This document shows positions 41,727 to 52,500 of a DNA stretch of 64,000 nucleotides, piece after piece; the first letter of the stretch is position 1, and each line of letters opens with the position of its first letter. The DNA lies in assembly GCA_023634235.1 (NCBI GenBank), contig JAMKCF010000030.1:2328760-2392759 (forward strand), written 5' to 3'. The notes beneath the pieces were generated by a model. That model made no database searches. It saw only the letters and a list, made by a program, of their open reading frames with translations, and had not been told where the DNA came from. Origin of the DNA: Pisaster brevispinus. Its lineage: Eukaryota > Echinodermata > Asteroidea > Forcipulatida > Asteriidae. The translations under genes were made by a program, and so were the position numbers.

Positions 41727-42882
41727 GTGATCGGGCAACTTATAATAATAATAATACTTTATTCAGGCAAATCACAATACATACAAAATATTAAAAATAT
41801 GAAAACCACCCCTATCCCAATATATGGGGGGGGGTTGCAGCTGGTCTTCTGTTCAGATGGTAAGAAAACCTCACCTTGTCTCGTTTATTAACATCTCTGG
41901 TCGGAGATACATGTAGTTAGTGCGTGGCAAAAAAAATAATGCTGGCTTTATCCACGTCACATTTGGAAAAAAAGCGCGTACTGATTATTGCGTCACTAAA
42001 AATTGGCTTCGCATTTGCATTGGCAAGAAGTATAAACCGGGCTTTACAAGGGAAAAACAGACAAAGGAAGAAAGATGTAATAATTATTGTGTTAAGAGAA
42101 CGACAACATTTTGTTCCTGTGTTTTTTATCATCATTTTTAATGGTTGCAGCTGGTCTTCTTTCTAATGTTAGCTAAATATTATTTTTTTATGTGTTTATT
42201 GTAGAATCAAACAATAGAAACAATATATCAGCGCTGTTCAGATGGTAAGAAAACCTTACCTTGTCTCGTTTATTAACATCTCTGGTCGGAGATACATGTA
42301 GTTAGTGCATGGCAAAAAAAATAATGCTGGCTTTATCCACGTCACATTTAGAAAAAAAGCGCGTACTGATTATTGCGTCACTAAAAACTGGCTTCGCATT
42401 TGCATTGGCAAGAAGTATGAACCGGGCTTTACAAGGGAAAAACAGACAAAGGAAGAAAGATGTAATAATTATTGTGTTAAGAGAACGACAACATATTGTT
42501 CCTGTGTTTTTTATCATCATTTTTAATGGTTGCAGCTGGTCTTCTTTCTAATGTTAGCTAAATATTATTTTTTTTATGTGTTTATTGTAGAATCAAACAA
42601 TAGAAACAATATATCAGCGCTGTTCAGATGGTAAGAAAACCTCACCTTGTCTCGTTTATTAACATCTCTGGTCGGAGATACATGTAGTTAGTGCATGGCA
42701 AAAAAAATAATGCTGGCTTTATCCACGTCACATTTGGAAAAAAAGCGCGTACTGATTATTGCGTCACTAAAAATTGGCTTCGCATTTGCATTGGCAAGAA
42801 GTATGAACCGGGCTTTACAAGGGAAAAACAGACAAAGGAAGAAACATGTAATAATTATTGTGTTAAGAGAACGACAACATTA

Positions 42883-44175
42883 GGGGCTAGGTAGCTCAGT
42901 TTGTAGACGAGGGTAGAGCGCCAGCACATTCATCTGGAGGTGGCAGGTTCAAAATCCAGCCTCCTTGATCTTATTCTCTAGCACTGATGATACTGTTCCC
43001 AAAAGCTCCATGGACCCGTTTACACTAGATCCAGAAAGGTGGATCAGACCCGGGTCTGATCCGGCAGTGTGGATTAACGGCTAGTGTAAAGGCAAAAAAG
43101 CAGGATCAGACCCGGTTCAAGATCTGGCAATTTTAATCCACCTTTCGAGGAGGGTTGTATCTGGCAATTGGTGGATCAGATCCGGCAAAGTGGATTCACA
43201 AGTGTAAACGCAAAAGGGGATCAGACACCGCAATTCGATGTGGTCATTTCCGGTTTCGCTACGAATGGCGCGCTTTTTGCTTGTGCTTTGGTGGGTTATC
43301 CGTCGCTGGTTATATTTGTGTGTGTGTGTGCTGTGTGTGTGTGGACTGTGCGTGTGTGAAACGTTTTGTTGTTTTCAGCGTCCTTATACATCAGCGTTTC
43401 GTTCGGAGCTTGCCTTGTTGGTGTATTTTGTTAATTTCCATCTACAAAATATTTCTACCTGCATGGTCGTTATCCGTATCATTTGCTGTACTGTATTTTC
43501 TGCATTCTACCTTCGCATTGATAATATTTCTAGAAGTGGCGCGCTGTAATTGTGACCTTTGATCTTTGCCATGTAACCCTTGAGCTCTTAGCGAGGAGCG
43601 CTGACGTCGTGACCAATATACATCTGGCTCAAAAGTGGGATCGGAGCCGGATCAAGCGCTGGTGTAAACGCGACACAGGATCTTGATCTGCGGTCGTTAA
43701 AATATTGCTGGATCTCAATCCACCTTTCTGGATCTAGTGTAAACGCGGTGTTGGAATCTATAACTCCAGGTGTTACCAAAAGGTGGAAATGCCACCATTT
43801 CAATGTACCTCCTAAGATCTGGATCCCAGTTTCAGACTTTTTTCATCAGCATTGACTCTCACCACTGATTTATATTTTATTATATTTTGGGTAATTTTTT
43901 TGTTTACACTCGCATGTTTACCAAAATTCCTCAAAATATATTTCATTCCATAGTTTTAACTTCTGATAATTTACTTTGTTTTATTTGCTCATAATTATGC
44001 TCCTGGTTTAATGTGTGTGGAGGGATTGATCTTCATTGAGTTAATGTTTCTGTTTCTATTTTACATTCCTCAAAGTGTACATTATAGCATGAATGATGTC
44101 ATTCCCACTCGTCTTGGAAGTGGTTTCGTGCACATGATTGCAGTTATATGCGTATTTTTAGTTAAAGGGGCTCAC
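42883..44175 (+). mobile_element. Composite insertion: tRNA-derived SINE carrying a nested TIR element
   Basis: The start GGGGCTAGGTAGCTCAGTTT, with a diverged B box GGTTCAAAATCC near 42,946-42,957, is a tRNA-like SINE head. Its body (CTCTAGCACTGATGATACTG) continues after the nested element at 43,752 (TTGGAATCTATAACTCC, CCTCCTAAGATCTGGATCCC) and is paralleled at 32,430-32,560. 43,890-44,175 is AT-rich and unassigned. Confidence 0.6.
43014..43751. mobile_element. TIR DNA element, ends GTTTACACTAGATCCAGAAA
   Basis: The left end CCCGTTTACACTAGATCCAG and the right end CTGGATCTAGTGTAAACGCGG are inverted repeats of ~30 bases that also share AAAGGTGGAT. Internal GGATCAGACCCGG-type words repeat. TGGA flanks both sides, a possible 4-bp target duplication. 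No transposase was recognised, and the superfamily is undetermined. Confidence 0.65.
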
Positions 44176-44275
44176 CTGTTCCTGTGTTTTTTATCATCAT
44201 TTTTAATGGTTGCAGCTGGTCTTCTTTCTAATGTTAGCTAAATATTATTTTTTTATGTGTTTATTGTAGAATCTT

Positions 44276-45359
44276 AACTGTAGGATATTTTACAACATAA
44301 CCTTTCGCGAAAGCGGACCAATCAGGTGCCGATTTAGGCTCCATTGATGCATGCCACTCATGTACTGTACACCGTGGCTGTCAACTGGCTGTGTGTGTGT
44401 CACGGCCGGCCGATTGGTTTAAGGTGATCGCAATGCAGCGGTTTTGCGTGTCAGCAAGCTTCCCAACACGGCTACTCGTTTGAGTGAGGCCTGGCGGAAG
44501 AAAGTCTGTGTCGAAGGAAACTTGTATCAGTGTTCCGAGCTGGGATCGAAGTTGCGTTCGTCCAGGATTTTTCAATTTTTGACAGGGCGGTTAATTATTA
44601 TGGCAGGGCGGCCAATTCTTTGGCAGGGCGGCCTGAAATTTAAGGAGGGCGGCCCACCCTCCCAAGACCCGTCGGGTGGTCTAGGAAGTGGCCCGCGTGT
44701 TTCCAGATGGACCATCAGTTCAGGGAGTAATGCGCCGGCCAATCACTTAAAAAAAGGAAATAGGCCCACTTGACTGCAGATCATTCTTATTAACGATTTC
44801 AATAACGATCGATGGTGTTAACTTCAATAGATTTTGACTTCATTGCAATGCAACTCGCACTTTGTGGCGATGTACAATGACTGATGTACCGCCCGCCAGT
44901 CACTGTACATCTCCACAAAGGACCGCAAACACGCACGGCTCCTCTGTGTAAGCAGTCGCCACTGCGGCTTATACGCTGGGCGGCTTATACACTGAAACTG
45001 ACAGTTGTTTTGACAATTTCTGGGTATTGCGGCTTATACACCGGGCAGCTAATATGCCGAAGATTACGGTAATATACAAATTGAAGTTCAAATGTTAACT
45101 TTTGAGTCTGATAAATATCTTTCAATTCTGTTGAGTGAGGAAACACTCTCGCCCATAATACAAATGAGATAAATCTTCTCTAATATGCAAATATTTTGAT
45201 GCGATTCTATTTTAAATGAGTCATGTTTTTGCACGGTCACGATAAACTCTATACAGTTAGATATATCAAAAAATCAAAGAAGAATGACAGAGGACCGGTT
45301 GCTTTTTGACTCGATGCCTCTTTTGCAGGTTACCATACTTGAGTGCGTAGAATGGATCG
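44276..45359. other. Intergenic mixture of small repeats
   Basis: Contains three GGCAGGGCGGCC-like repeats (44,580-44,660), a hairpin (TTTGTGGCGATGTACAATGA with the complement of CACTGTACATCTCCACAAAG, about 44,858-44,923), and GCGGCTTATACACYGGG repeats at 44,965-45,070. 45,080-45,200 resembles the interior of the 36.6 kb hAT-like element. No gene seen. Confidence 0.5.
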
Positions 45360-45760
45360 GCCTCGGACCTAATTAAAATTTTAACTATGGCTAATTTATC
45401 CAGTCTCCATGAGTAATCTTTTTCCAGTAGTCTGTTCAGTATCATTTGAAACCATAATTCTGCCAAATTTTTGACCCAATCTTGAAATTTTGACCATGAC
45501 GGCATGGTCGATTTTGTTGATTTTTCAGACCAAAAAATAAAACTCACAAATTTCTCAATATATCTCAAACTATTGCTAATTTACCCAGTCCGCTCAAGTC
45601 TTCAGTAGTCTGTTCTGTATCATTTGAAACCATAAAATTGCCAAAAAATTATGAAATTTTGACACTGCATGGTTGATTTTGTTGGTTTTTCAGACCAAAA
45701 AATAAAACTCACAAATTTCTCAATTTATCTCAAACTTCTGCACCTTTACCCAGTGTGCAG
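45360..45760 (-). repeat. Two isolated satellite monomers, reverse orientation
   Basis: On the minus strand the sequence matches the 48.9-64 kb satellite: GACCATGCCGTCATGGTCAA, TGGTTTCAAATGATAC and AAATTTGTGAGTTTTATTTT. Two monomers run about 45,375-45,570 and 45,571-45,745. They are more diverged than the array. Confidence 0.8.
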
Positions 45761-46434
45761 AAAAAGATCAAAATGAGAAAAGACCATACACTATTAAATA
45801 GAAAGATGTTAAATTTTAACATCTTTTTATTTAAAGAAGCACTAAGAAAAGATTTACCTCATTCGTATCTGTGAGTATACTCATCAAAATTGAAAGATAT
45901 TCACCCGACTCAAAGTCAACCTTTCTTTTTACATTTATAAGTCTCCATTATGAGGTATTATTGTTCAATTTCAAAACACTAGACCACACTGGACTTGTCT
46001 GGTCATTAGTTTACTGGCCGGCTCAAATATCACTGGTCTCGGGCCAGCGGCCCACTGTAAATTTTGAATTTAGGTTCTGTCGTAGTTTGTCAATTGTTAT
46101 TTAAGTACTGATATTCCACCACATGCGAAATTCCAAACCAACTACAGAAGTACTCATTTTTAACAAAGATGGATCTCAACACTGTAATATGGCAGCTCAT
46201 CAAATGGTGCGATGAGTGGCTGGAGCGATGGGCCGTTATGTGGCTGACTCTGATCCTTTATGTAAAAAATGTACTAAATATATGTTTGCGTTTAAATATG
46301 TAAAAGTATTTTTTGTACTTGTTGTCCCTTTTGTTACTTGTCGGCTGTATTGCTTATGTAAACTGCTATTTTTCAAGGCCATTTTAATTTCCTTTGAGGG
46401 ATAACAAGGTTTGAATCTAATCTATTCTAATCTT
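45761..46434. other. Spacer with a fragment of the hAT-like family
   Basis: 45,980-46,060 (TGGTCATTAGTTTACTGGCC, CTGGTCTCGGGCCAGCGGCC) matches the right end of the 29,223 element. Nothing else recognised. Confidence 0.5.
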
Positions 46435-46703
46435 TACCTCCCCCTGGGTGATTTGGTCTCGGCCAACATCGTAGATGCCCTGCGGACCAAGTACAGCACC
46501 CTCCTGCAAATCCACCGACCACCGACCCCGCAGAGACAGGTCAGACACCAAACACCCAGGGGCAGGTCCTTCTGGCGTTGATCAGCGCAGCCTTTGCCAA
46601 GGTTGAGGCCAGCATTGCTGAGTTTGTACTCAAGATGGAGCAGTTGGTAGTGCCGACACAGTGGCAGAAAGTGGACGTGATCCAAGAAGCTAAAGGCTTG
46701 CAG
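46435..46703 (+). CDS. Exon of an unrecognised protein, one frameshift
   Basis: The first part reads GDLVSANIVDALRTKYSTLL and QIHRPP; about 46,520 the good frame changes by one and continues GQVLLALISAAFAKVEASIA, EFVLKMEQLVVPTQWQKVDV, IQEAKGLQ to a donor CAG|GTAAAG. The helix-like hydrophobic periodicity and codon use look like genuine coding sequence. No acceptor was found upstream. I do not recognise the family. The exon at 48,474 begins in the matching phase. Confidence 0.5.
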
Positions 46704-47035
46704 GTAAAGATTTGAATGTAAAGAACTTTACTAAAAAGGGGAAGACCCCTTCCTAAAAAGGAGGCCTGCAACCACGCAATTAATTCTGTGTGCTTACAGT
46801 TACTTTTTTAATAGTGTAACCGTTTTTGAACTGTTTGGTTACCAGAAACAAAATTCAGAGTTTAAAGAATATTGGTTGATAAAAAAAATGGCTTCTTCAT
46901 CACAGCAATTTGACGCCGAGCAATTCAGCCCTCCCCTCCCCCCTTCTTCAATAAAAACACAACAACAAAACAAAAACACACCAACAAAAGAAAAATGTTT
47001 AGCTACTCTTGAGCTACGCAGTGGTGTTTTCTTTT

Positions 47036-47500
47036 CTTTCTTTCTTTCTTTCTAGCCTATTTCACTGCAGGAGGAAAGCCTCTTCACCAATTCTCCATGT
47101 CACTCTATCCTGAGCGTCTGTTGACATGCGATGCCCTTACATGTTTCTAGTTCATCCCTCCATCTTCTGTTTTTATCCCCCTCTTTTTCAGGTTTGGTTT
47201 CTGGAGTCCATTTGGTTGTTTAGCATGTCCAGCTGTTGTCATACCTCCTTGTTTGGTGACCTGCCCCTCTCCACTTCTTTTATTTAATGGTCTTAATAAT
47301 ATTCTGCACTCTTGATTTCATTCTTAAGTCCTCATTTGTCACCCTGTCTTTCATTGTTACTCCTTTCATTATTTTTTCCGTAGCCCTCTCTGTCACCCTT
47401 AGTTTTAGTGGTATTTTACAGACAGTCAAATTGACCCAATTCACCAGACGTCATAATAATCATCTTGCTTGTGCCATTTTGGGAGTCCCTGTATGTTATA
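47036..47500 (-). mobile_element. Non-LTR retrotransposon C-terminal fragment (AQDRVTWR)
   Basis: The complement of 47,060-47,115 reads DAQDRVTWRIGEEAFLLQ, the typical end of many endonuclease/RT ORFs (AQDR-x-x-W-R). Upstream pieces on the same strand read RGRSPNKEV and QLDMLNNQMDSRNQT. Frames are broken. A TTTC simple repeat lies at 47,032-47,055. Confidence 0.45.
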
Positions 47501-47565
47501 CAGTGTAGTGTGCATTTAAGGCACACTTACTACAATTTGGACGTGCATTTTGACTCCCAAAATGG
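47474..47565. mobile_element. 92-bp miniature inverted-repeat element
   Basis: CCATTTTGGGAGTC at the left and GACTCCCAAAATGG at the right are a perfect 14-base inverted repeat enclosing about 64 bases. Confidence 0.55.
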
Positions 47566-47699
47566 TGAGCATGGCCGACAGTAGCTGCAGGTGACATTGG
47601 TGCAAGGGGTCAGTAGAGAATGTTTACAGGGTTCGTCCTTTGTCTCTCATCACATCACACTGCCAAGAGTTGTTGTCTGGCCTGTAGGCGCCCACTTCT

Positions 47700-47940
47700 G
47701 TGAATTAGCTCTGTTGATAGTTTTTTATTTCAATTCTGCGCAGCCCAGCGTCCTTTTAGTTCAGCAACTGAAAGATCACTCCGCTGTGTCAAGTTGTTGA
47801 CCCAACTGTTTTGAGGGCAACCTGGTCTTCTCCTTGTATGCACTGGAAACCTGCAATCGCTGTAGCTGAAAGACCAGCACTGCCCATGGCATGACCACAC
47901 CAGTTTACTGTGCGCTCTGGCCTCTGGTCTAATTGTAAAT
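47700..47940 (-). mobile_element. Second LINE C-terminal fragment
   Basis: On the minus strand: RWCGHAM near 47,915, then HTRRRPGCPQNSWVNNLTQR and SDLSVAELKGRWAAQN with stop near 47,738. The 'RRRPG-x-P-x2-[ST]-W' and 'A-x2-[RG]-x-W' pattern is typical of non-LTR polyprotein ends. Confidence 0.55.
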
Positions 47941-48473
47941 CATAAGCTTTTTAGAGATATGGTGGACACATTACTAGGGCACCATTTGGTTTGGATGGAT
48001 CTGTCTGCTTACACCCAAACAAAACAGTACACTCGTAAAATGACTGTCATATCTCAAAAGGGCTAATGGCACTCCTCTCGATAGATTTTTGTGCTTGCAG
48101 CCAAAAGAAATAAGCATTTTACAGTGCACTGTAAGGGCACAAATTTGTGTTTAAGTGACACCATGAAATCTGTTCCTGAGCATCTTTAAAAACTGTCGAC
48201 TCTCCATGACTCTGCAGGAAGTTCCCTGAAAATAAACCAATCTTTCTATGTTGTGATGAAGATTTTTGAAATTCTCCCTGATCATTAAAAAACTTTGTCC
48301 CTATTATGTTGAATGTAATTCCAAATATCTCTTTGACTCTTCCTGATTGCAACATGCAAATATTGGCAGCTTCGCGTCTGCAATAAGCTTAAAAGTTGAC
48401 ATTGATGCTCAGCCAGATTGTTGGTTGGAAGCTAGAAAGATTGATATTTTCAAGAGGTCTTTTTCCCCTTCAG
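47941..48473. other. Intron/spacer with an interspersed repeat
   Basis: 48,200-48,370 (TCCCTGAAAATAAACCAATC, TTGACTCTTCCTGATTGCAA) is related to 16,790-16,960 and 18,520-18,690. Confidence 0.45.
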
Positions 48474-48574
48474 GATGTCAAGATGACAGAGCAGATGTCC
48501 AGACAGCTCTCATATCGGAGGCTCAGTTCATCAAACCCATCAAGAAGTTCATGGCTGGCTTAATCAGGAAGCAG
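48474..48574 (+). CDS. Exon of the same unrecognised protein, frameshifted
   Basis: Acceptor CCTTCAG, donor CAG|GTAAAA. Phase 0 from the previous exon gives DVKMTEQMSRQ; after a 1-base change, ALISEAQFIKPIKKFMAGLI and RKQ reads to the donor. Both halves look like one helical segment with an indel between. No family assigned. Confidence 0.5.
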
Positions 48575-48900
48575 GTAAAAATATAATCTTTTGTTTTATC
48601 TTTCTGTGACAACAGAACAACAATGTTAATTTTGTTCAAGTTGATCTTTAATGGATTTGCTCCAATTTACCCCAAATGAACTAGTGTGTCTATACTCATT
48701 CCAAATATCACTTCAGTTGTCTTTCCAAGGGGTCCTGAAAGTACTTGTTGCCAGAACTAAGGGCCTTTGCTTTTGCATCCCCAAATCTTGTGAGAATTGA
48801 AAGGGCCCTGTGTTCCAACTTGCGTATTGATTTAATGTGTATGACTTTGGATGGCATGGGTGGCGTGTGCATGAAGCACTCACCTCTCACCACTGTGACC
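48575..48900. other. Spacer before the satellite
   Basis: No supported gene. The satellite begins abruptly near 48,905. Confidence 0.4.
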
Positions 48901-49598
48901 CTGGTCCGAAGAACAACAAAATATCGACATTACCGGCATGGTCAAAATTCCAAGATTTGGGCCAAATTCTTTTTGCAATTTTATGGTTTCAAATGATAGA
49001 GAACGGACTCCTGAAGACAGTTTACTGGTGCAGACTTGAAAAATACTTCATGGAATGAGATGTACCGGGAATTGTGTGAGTTAAGTTTTGGGTCCGAAAA
49101 AAAAAAATATTGACAATACCGGCGATGGTCAAAATTTCAAGATTGTAAAAATAACTCATAGTTTGAGATGTATCAGGAATTTTGTGAGTTTAGTTATGGG
49201 TCCGAAAAACCAAAAAATCGACCATGCCGGCATGGTTCAAATTTCTAGATTTGGGTCGAAATTTGTTTGACAATTTTATAGTTTCAAATGATACAGACGG
49301 ACTCCTGAAGACAGTTTACTGGTGCAGACTGGAAAAATACTTCATGGAATGAGATGTACCGGGAATTGTGTGAGTTAAGTTTTTATTGACAATACCGGCG
49401 ATGGTCAAAATTTCAAGATTGTAAAAATAATTCATAGTTTGAGATGTATCAGGAATTTTGTGAGTTTAGTTATGGGTCCGAAGAACAAAAATATCGACAA
49501 TACCAGCATGGTCAAAATTTCAAGATTTGGGTTGAAGATTTTTTGGCAATTTTCTGGTTTTAAATGATACAGAATAGACTCCTGAAGATAGTTTACTG

Positions 49599-52500
49599 GT
49601 GCAGACTATTAAAATGATGCATAATTTTTCAGATATTGAGAATTTTGTGAGTTTAGTTATGGGTCCCAAAACCCCCAAAATCATCAAGATTTTTGGTCAA
49701 AAATCTTTTGGCAATTTTATGGTTTCAAATGATAGAGCACGGACTCCAGAAGACAGTTTACTGGTACAGACTGGAAAAATGATGCATAGTTTGTCAGATA
49801 ATGAAAAAATTTTGAATTTAGTTGTGGGTCCGAAAAACCAAAAAATCAACCATGCCGGCCTCGTCAAAATTTCAAGATTTGGGGTCAACAATTTGTAATT
49901 TTATGGTTTCAAATGATACAGAATGGACTCCTGAAGACAGTTTTCTGGTGCAGACTGGAAAAATACTTCATGGAATGAGATGTACCGGGAATTGTGTGAG
50001 TTAAGTTTTGGGTCCGAAGAACAAAAATATTGACAATACCGGCGGTGGTCAAAATTTCAAGATTGTAAAAATAATTCATAGTTTGAGATGTATCAGGAAT
50101 TTTGTGAGTTTAGTTATGGGTCCGAAAAACCAAAAAATCGACCATGCCGGCATGGTTCAAATTTCTAGGTTTGGGTTGAAATTTCTTTGGCAATTTTATG
50201 GTTTCAAATGATACAGAACGGACTCCTGAAGACAGGTTACTGGTGCAGACTGGAAAAATTAATCATAGAATGGGATGTATCGGGAATTTTGTGAGTTAAG
50301 TTTTGGGTCCGAAGAATACAAATATCGACAATACCAGCATGGTCAAAATTTCAAGATTTGGGTTGAAGATTTTTTGGCAATTTTCTGGTTTTAAATGATA
50401 CAGAATAGACTCCTGAAGACAGTTTACTGGTGCAGACTATTAAAATGATGCATAATTTTTCAGATATTGAGAATTTTGTGAGTTTAGTTATGGGTCCCAA
50501 AACCCCCAAAATCATCAAGATTTTTGGTCAAAAATCTTTTGGCAATTTTATGGTTTCAAATGATAGAGCACGGACTCCAGAAGACAGTTTACTGGTACAG
50601 ACTGGAAAAATGATGCATAGTTTGTCAGATAATGAAAAATTTTTGAATTTAGTTGTGGGTCCGAAAAACCAAAAAAATCAACCATGCCGGCCTGGTCAAA
50701 ATTTCAAGATTTTGGGTCAACAATTTGTAATTTTATGGTTTCAAATGATACAGAATGGACTCCTGAAGACAGTTTTCTGGTGCAGACTGGAAAAATACTT
50801 CATGGAATGAGATGTACCGGGAATTGTGTGAGTTAAGTTTTGGGTCCGAAGAACAAAAATATTGACAATACCGGCGGTGGTCAAAATTTCAAGATTGTAA
50901 AAATAATTCATAGTTTGAGATGTATCAGGAATTTTGTGAGTTTAGTTATGGGTCCGAAAAACCAAAAAATCGACCATGCCGGCATGGTTCAAATTTCTAA
51001 GTTTGGGTTGAAATTTCTTTGGCAATTTTATAGTTTCAAATGATACAGAACGGACTCCTGAAGACAGGTTACTGGTGCAGACTGGAAAAATTAATCATAG
51101 AATGGGATGTATCGGGAATTTTGTGAGTTAAGTTTTGGGTCCGAAGAATAAAAATATCGACAATACCAGCATGGTCAAAATTTCAAGATTTGGGTTGAAG
51201 ATTTTTTGGCAATTTTCTGGTTTTAAATGATACAGAATAGACTCCTGAAGACAGTTTACTGGTGCAGACTATTAAAATGATGCATAATTTTTCAGATATT
51301 GAGAATTTTGTGAGTTTAGTTATGGGTCCCAAAACCCCCAAAATCATCAAGATTTTTGGTCAAAAATCTTTTGGCAATTTTATGGTTTCAAATGATAGAG
51401 CACGGACTCCAGAAGACAGTTTACTGGTACAGACTGGAAAAATGATGCATAGTTTGTCAGATAATGAAAAAATTTTGAATTTAGTTGTGGGTCCGAAAAA
51501 CCAAAAAATCAACCATGCCGGCCTGGTCAAAATTTCAAGATTTTGGGTCAACAATTTGTAATTTTATGGTTTCAAATGATACAGAATGGACTCCTGAAGA
51601 CAGTTTTCTGGTGCAGACTGGAAAAATACTTCATGGAATGAGATGTACCGGGAATTGTGTGAGTTAAGTTTTGGGTCCGAAGAACAAAAATATTGACAAT
51701 ACCGGCGGTGGTCAAAATTTCAAGATTGTAAAAATAATTCATAGTTTGAGATGTATCAGGAATTTTGTGAGTTTAGTTATGGGTCCGAAAAACCAAAAAA
51801 TCGACCATGCCGGCATGGTTCAAATTTCTAGGTTTGGGTTGAAATTTCTTTGGCAATTTTATAGTTTCAAATGATACAGAACGGACTCCTGAAGACAGGT
51901 TACTGGTGCAGACTGGAAAAATTAATCATAGAATGGGATGTATCGGGAATTTTGTGAGTTAAGTTTTGGGTCCGAAGAATAAAAATATCGACAATACCAG
52001 CATGGTCAAAATTTCAAGATTTGGGTTGAAGATTTTTTGGCAATTTTCTGGTTTTAAATGATACAGAATAGACTCCTGAAGATAGTTTACTGGTGCAGTA
52101 TTAAAATGATGCATAATTTTTCAGATATTGAGAATTTTGTGAGTTTAGTTATGGGTCCCAAAACCCCCAAAATCATCAAGATTTTTGGTCAAAAATCTTT
52201 TGGCAATTTTATGGTTTCAAATGATAGAGCACGGACTCCAGAAGACAGTTTACTGGTACAGACTAGAAAAATGATGCATAATTTGTCAGATAATGAAAAA
52301 TTTTTGAATTTAGTTGTGGGTCCGAAAAACCAAAAAATCAACCATGCCGGCCTGGTCAAAATTTCAAGATTTTGGGTCAACAATTTGTAATTTTATGGTT
52401 TCAAATGATACAGAATGGACTCCTGAAGACAGTTTTCTGGTGCAGACTGGAAAAATACTTCATGGAATGAGATGTACCGGGAATTGTGTGAGTTAAGTTT

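Larger units (their letters stand above)
41853..44275 (+). repeat. 385-bp tandem repeat, three units, the third split by an insertion
   Basis: Units start near 41,853, 42,238 and 42,623 (CTGTTCAGATGGTAAGAAAA) and are almost identical. The third stops at ACGACAACATT (42,881) and resumes at TGTTCCTGTGTTTTTTATCA near 44,176, ending at about 44,270. Short ORFs repeat with the units but carry no recognisable domain. Confidence 0.88.

Noticed and set aside
41920..42894. Repeated ORFs such as MAKKIMLALSTSHLEKK
   Set aside because: They follow the 385-bp tandem repeat and have no recognisable domain, splice logic or codon constraint.
42884..42960. A functional tRNA gene
   Set aside because: The head is diverged (extra bases in both boxes), and it continues into a SINE body.
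43155..43562. 135-codon ORF with Cys/Val-rich stretch
   Set aside because: It is created by a TG-rich simple repeat inside the TIR element.
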